Shown: positions 59,912 through 64,000 of the stretch, one piece after another
Numbering within the stretch: position 1 is the first letter of the stretch
How the letters are laid out: the number at the start of each line of letters is the position of its first letter
Origin: Acridotheres tristis
Lineage: Eukaryota; Chordata; Aves; Passeriformes; Sturnidae
DNA length: 64,000 nt
Direction: 5' to 3'
Assembly: GCA_037013685.1 (NCBI GenBank)
Contig: CM072886.1
Span: 60,752,933-60,816,932 of the forward strand
Notes under the pieces: model-generated
Told to the model about the DNA's origin: nothing
The model's database searches: none
The model's input: the letters and a program-made list of their open reading frames with translations, nothing else
Position numbers and translations under genes: made by a program

Positions 59912-60777
59912 AAGCAATAGAATGTTCAGACACACTCACATGGGTCAATCCAACAGCTCCCAGAACAGGTTTCCTAGCAGCTGTGGTGCCCAAGGTGAGC
60001 AGGAGCTGCTAGAAGCAGCAGTCTCTTACCTCTCACAACTGAGAACCACACACACTACCACAGGCACCTGTGCCCACTTGGGCTTAAGTACAAATTTTTC
60101 AGCCAAGACCCAGGAAAACACAATTACCTACTAATTGGCCAGTCCTCCAGGTTTCTCAAAATCTAACCTCTTGACACTGGCACAGATCTCAAGAACGTGA
60201 GACTGTGAAATTACCAATTGTGCTTGACAATGAGTTATGCTAAGAAAGGGTGAGCATCAGAAAGGATTTTTCATTTCTTTGCTATGTGACACTACTAAGG
60301 AAAAAGACATGGAGTGCTCTTGCTTAGAGGCTTCACCCTTCTGTAGACATTCTTGTAACCCCATTTTGAGATATCAGAGATCCTGCAATTTTTCCCTTTT
60401 GGATAAAACATGAGCAAGTCTTCAGGTAGGTGTGGACACAAGATTTACTTAAAAGCTCTGACATGGCTATTCCAGCATCCCTGCTGAATTTTAAAGTGCA
60501 CCTATTGCTAGGTGTACTGCTTGCTAGCACAGCTAGAGCTCAGATTAGGGAAAGGAAAGGATTAAATTTTTTTTATATTGAGAATTATAGTACAAGTTTG
60601 AAGCCTTGAGTTGGCCCATTGGATGCCTGTGAGACTCAGCATGGCAGTGGATGCAGACATGGCTCACTATAGAGGTGTTAACAAGGTATTGTCTGGGCTG
60701 AGAAGCTCAGCATGAGATGTCCCATGCAATAAGAAACCCATGGCACCAAGGGGAAAGCATTTCCTCTGAGAATTGTG

Positions 60778-60848
60778 ATGTTGTGGGTGGTACAGGATTA
60801 TTTTTGTTGTGGGTTGCTTTGGGTTTTTGGATTTTTTGGTGTTTTTTA
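60778..60848. repeat. G/T-rich strand-asymmetric tract
   Basis: About 70 bases are almost free of C on the plus strand, with words such as TTGTTGTGGGTTGC and TTTGGGTTTTTGGATTTTTTGG. There is no fixed repeat unit and no four-tract G-quadruplex pattern. Confidence 0.6.
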
Positions 60849-61925
60849 ATGATGCAATATCCATGGAAAACTGTAGAAAGACAAGCCTTTTTGTTCAAAT
60901 TTTCTGTCATTTCTGGTTTCCACAAACTAAGAAGTTTACAGACTGGAAAAGTTGTAGAACATGAAAGAGAAAGGAGCTGCCAAGCAGGCACCAGTATCAA
61001 AGGATATTAGGAAAGGTACTTGCAAGGGCAATCCTTCTGGGAGGCAGGCCATTGCTGCCTACAGAGGAGGAAGAATTCCCAGGAGGAGTCACAGGTCCCA
61101 CAGGGAATGATGATGGGGTGGGTGGCACCACCCACAAGGTCTCCTCAGAGCAAAAATGGGAGACCCAGGAAAGGTGTTTTAAGAGGGTGATGTGGGTTGT
61201 GTTTGTCAAACTGGAAGGATGGATCACAATGAGGGTAGTGTAGAAGGGGCTATGGGTGTGGGTGGGTGGATGGATATGCACACACAGACGTTAAAAAGGT
61301 AAATGGCATCTTTCAAAATCTCGAAAAACATGGAGAATTTAAAATCGAAGGATTTGGTTACAAATTACTCTGAAATAAAAGGCTTTTGAATAAAACTAGT
61401 CTTCGTGACAAGTGCAGGAGCTGGGAGGGGAAATTGCACCTTGAACTGGGATCACATCAAATTTGAATCCATTTACTTTCTTTTCCAAAACTGGCCGGAA
61501 GATGTTTGGGTTGCTTAGACTAGTCTGATTTGGAACTCTAAATATTGGAAATTTAGAAATGTGTATCCTTTCCTTGGAAAAGATTTGTTGGTGTTTTTTC
61601 TTCAAAGATGCCAGGTGAGGAGCTGGCAGTTCACTCGTCCACCAGGTGGGAAGCCGGGCAGTTTGCCCACCACTGGCAGCTGGTAGGCTGGCAGGGTACC
61701 AGGCACACTGGCTGCCAGCAGCTGGTGTCCATCACAAGTCTGACAGAACAGACACATTCCCATCAGAAAGCTGGTTCCTCAGTCATCAGCAAGATCCTCT
61801 GAAGGAAAAATGCTGTGCTGGAAAACTTCAGTCTGCTGCAAGTCATCACCTTTGCTAATGTGCGGACTGGTAAGTTGCTCCTGCTTTGTTGCACAAGACC
61901 AGAGCCTTGAAGACATACACACATT

Positions 61926-61975
61926 TAAAAAATAATAAATAAATAAATGAAACCTAAAAAAAAACCTAAAAAAAA
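61926..61975. repeat. (TAAA)n followed by CCTAAAAAAAA repeats
   Basis: A TAAA-type simple repeat with AATAATAAATAAATAAAT (about 61931-61948) runs into two copies of an AACCTAAAAAAAA unit (about 61951-61975). It is a simple-repeat patch, possibly an old poly-A tail. No body of a retroposed copy is recognised upstream. Confidence 0.85.
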
Positions 61976-64000
61976 GTTTACTGTGTTTAAGTGGAATAAT
62001 ATCAGTGCTGAATTTATTCTAAACAATCTGGTGAGGGGAAAAAATGTACATGCATGACCAAAATGATGAGCTCTAAGTAAAAACAGTGGTATTCTCCTCA
62101 GTCTTCATCCTGAAAAGGATGTTCTCAGAGGCATAATTATCAAGACCTTTCAGATAATGTGTTGAGGTGAAAAGCCTCACAGATGACACGCAGTTTTCAA
62201 TGATGTGTCAACCAGTTGGAAAATCCTACCTTCAGATACTGAGTAATTGTAGCTAAACTAGAAATATTTAACTGCAAACATTGCCTTCATGTGTGATGCT
62301 CAAAACCATAGCTGTGATTGTCTCTCGTAAGCACTGTGGGATGTGGGAGTGTGAGGAAACAAAGGAGCATGGATGTCTGAAAGTGCACGGCAGGATGTAG
62401 CATTCCATCAGGTCCTTTGGAAACCTGGAGCAGGAGGCTTTGTTCTGCTGCCAGGACAGGCAGGGCTGAGGGAGCAAGTGAAGAGAAAAGGGGCTCTGGA
62501 GGAGCAGACTTTGCTTTGTGCAGCCTGCCACACATCCCAGATCCAGTTCCCGGGGTAGCTCCAGCTCCTGGTAGCTCCCAAGCCACAGTCTTCAACAGAC
62601 TTCGCAGGGGAGCAGATCTTCAGTAATCCTGCATCTCACCTACAGAGCAAACACCACCACTGTCTGCATGCCACTGCAGCAGCTCCCAGGGCTAATCCAG
62701 AGCCTGCCCCACACTCGTTAAAAGGATTTTAATGACAATTATTCTTGAGAAAGTAAATAAGACTCAAGACTCTCGATCCCAGCTCTTTTCCCTTCTTTTA
62801 TCCTCAAAATTTCCATTAAGCACATCTGATGTATTAAAATTCTTTCCATAAATTTTCTATATTACCTTTTTAAAGGCAGTTGAAGATTACAACAAAATGA
62901 GACAATGTCTTTACACTATTTTTTTAATGTTGCACATATTGCATTTTATAGCATCAGAAGAAAAAAATCCCGAAGTAAACCTTAAAGACAGAAAATAAAT
63001 ATAATTTTTATGAATATATGCAGAGAGAGTGCAAAAAACTGCATCTGTAAAACATTTAAATGCTGAATCATACCACAAAAAAAAATTTACAAAAGCACTT
63101 ATTTCTTTATACACGTCAGCTTTCTTCTTATAAACACAAAAATATTTTAACAAATCTTACAAAGATCAAACCCTTTTGCCCTTCACCAGAAGAAAAGTGG
63201 TGAAGAAAGTGTATTACATGGAGGAAAAGAAGAAACCAAAAAAAATAGGCAAACAGAATGTAAAATCTGCGAGGGGCAGGACAGGGGTCCATGGCTGCTG
63301 CTGGTTCACAGCACGTGCACGAACACACCCGGTGTCAGAGCTGACACTTCCATCTACACACATTTAAAACACGGGCTTTTTTCAGAAATAAGCAATGCTG
63401 GGGCAGTTAAAAGAGCTCTCACACGGTGACCCTGAGTGCCTAGGATGCCAAGACCAGTATATGGAACAGTTCTGCTTCTCTTCATTCACAAGCCTTGCTC
63501 ACTAGGGAAAAGTGAATGATCAGACCAGCTGAGCTCCAAGGAGCTCAAGTGAACTGAAGCTCCTGTGAAACTGTACCAGGCCAGCAGCAAGAGACTTGGA
63601 AAATGAACAGATCTGCTCTGGGGGCGTTTTGGAGGTGGGGGGTAGCCATGAAAAGGGCAAGCTTGAGCCAGAGCCCCTGATGAACACCCGGGGTATGCTC
63701 GAACATGGGGAGACAGCCCAGCACAACACGTGCCATAGAACTGGTGGCACTTGAAGCCTCACTTGGACAAGTCCCTTGTGCACCACATCCACTGTATGGG
63801 CCCCAGGAAGCCATAAAGCTCAGGCACCTTCTTGAAATTTAAGCAACTCGCTGCACACATGCTGTGGCATCGCACATTCAACCTGTCTGGGATCTCCCGG
63901 CACGTGGCCACCAGAAGCTGCAGCTTCTCTCTGGACATCCAGGAGGCACAAGCAAATTACTGACATCCTTAATTTTCATCCAAGAAAAGAGAACATTTCT

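Larger units (their letters stand above)
59912..64000. other. Non-coding unique DNA, no gene seen
   Basis: No gene is recognised. A G/T-rich run lies at 60778-60848 and an A-rich simple repeat at 61926-61975. A cluster of CTGGCAG words (61623, 61673 and 61688, and its complement at 61712) lies at 61620-61730. A CTCF-like CCACCAGGTGGGA sits at 61639-61651 but lacks the final GGC. The stretch 62700-63120 is AT-rich. Frames near the right end (63520-63814, minus) have no recognisable domain. Confidence 0.6.

Noticed and set aside
61639..61651. CTCF-like CCACCAGGTGGGA
   Set aside because: The GGC part of the core is broken (GGG then A), and the word lies in a CTGGCAG-rich patch where partial matches are likely.

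Overview
The window reads as about 64 kb of non-coding DNA from a bird. The evidence for a bird is two CR1 (chicken repeat 1) LINE 3' ends on the minus strand (about 35030-35290 and 59747-59911), an older CR1/L3-type reverse-transcriptase remnant on the plus strand (about 45595-45800), and a decayed piece starting TGTGATGGTTTAAC at 2041 that resembles an avian ERV-class LTR. CpG is scarce except in a few short clusters, as in a methylated vertebrate genome. There is no operon structure and no ribosome binding site pattern, and nothing suggests a prokaryote, plasmid or phage.

I recognise no protein-coding gene, exon, rRNA, tRNA, snRNA or known microRNA. The longest open frame (48965-49582, 205 codons) resembles no family I know. 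Apart from the transposon remnants, the open frames look like chance frames. The window is therefore most likely intergenic DNA (a gene desert) or the inside of a very long intron. The sequence alone cannot say which, and small conserved exons without recognisable motifs could have been missed.

Layout. 1-8164: unique DNA with the LTR fragment. 8165-8545: AT-rich homeodomain-motif cluster. 8546-20931: unique DNA holding a 110-bp unbroken alternating purine-pyrimidine tract at 11551-11660, which contains a perfect palindrome. 21290-21595: CpG-retaining cluster. 21596-31924: unique DNA with simple tracts. 31925-33460: two AT-rich regulatory-looking segments and a (CA)n(A)n repeat. 35030-35290: CR1. 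38440-38830: CpG-retaining, motif-rich segment. 43560-43960: homeodomain/CDX-motif cluster with a nested inverted repeat. 45595-45800: old CR1/L3. 50995-51300: CpG cluster with a near-consensus CTCF motif. 57286-57323: perfect 16-bp inverted repeat. 59747-59911: second CR1.

If the segments called regulatory are functional, this would be a stretch of scattered distal enhancers with one insulator candidate. That is inference from motif content and CpG retention. Cross-species conservation and chromatin data, neither available here, would decide it. I found no evidence for a new multi-gene biological system in this window.
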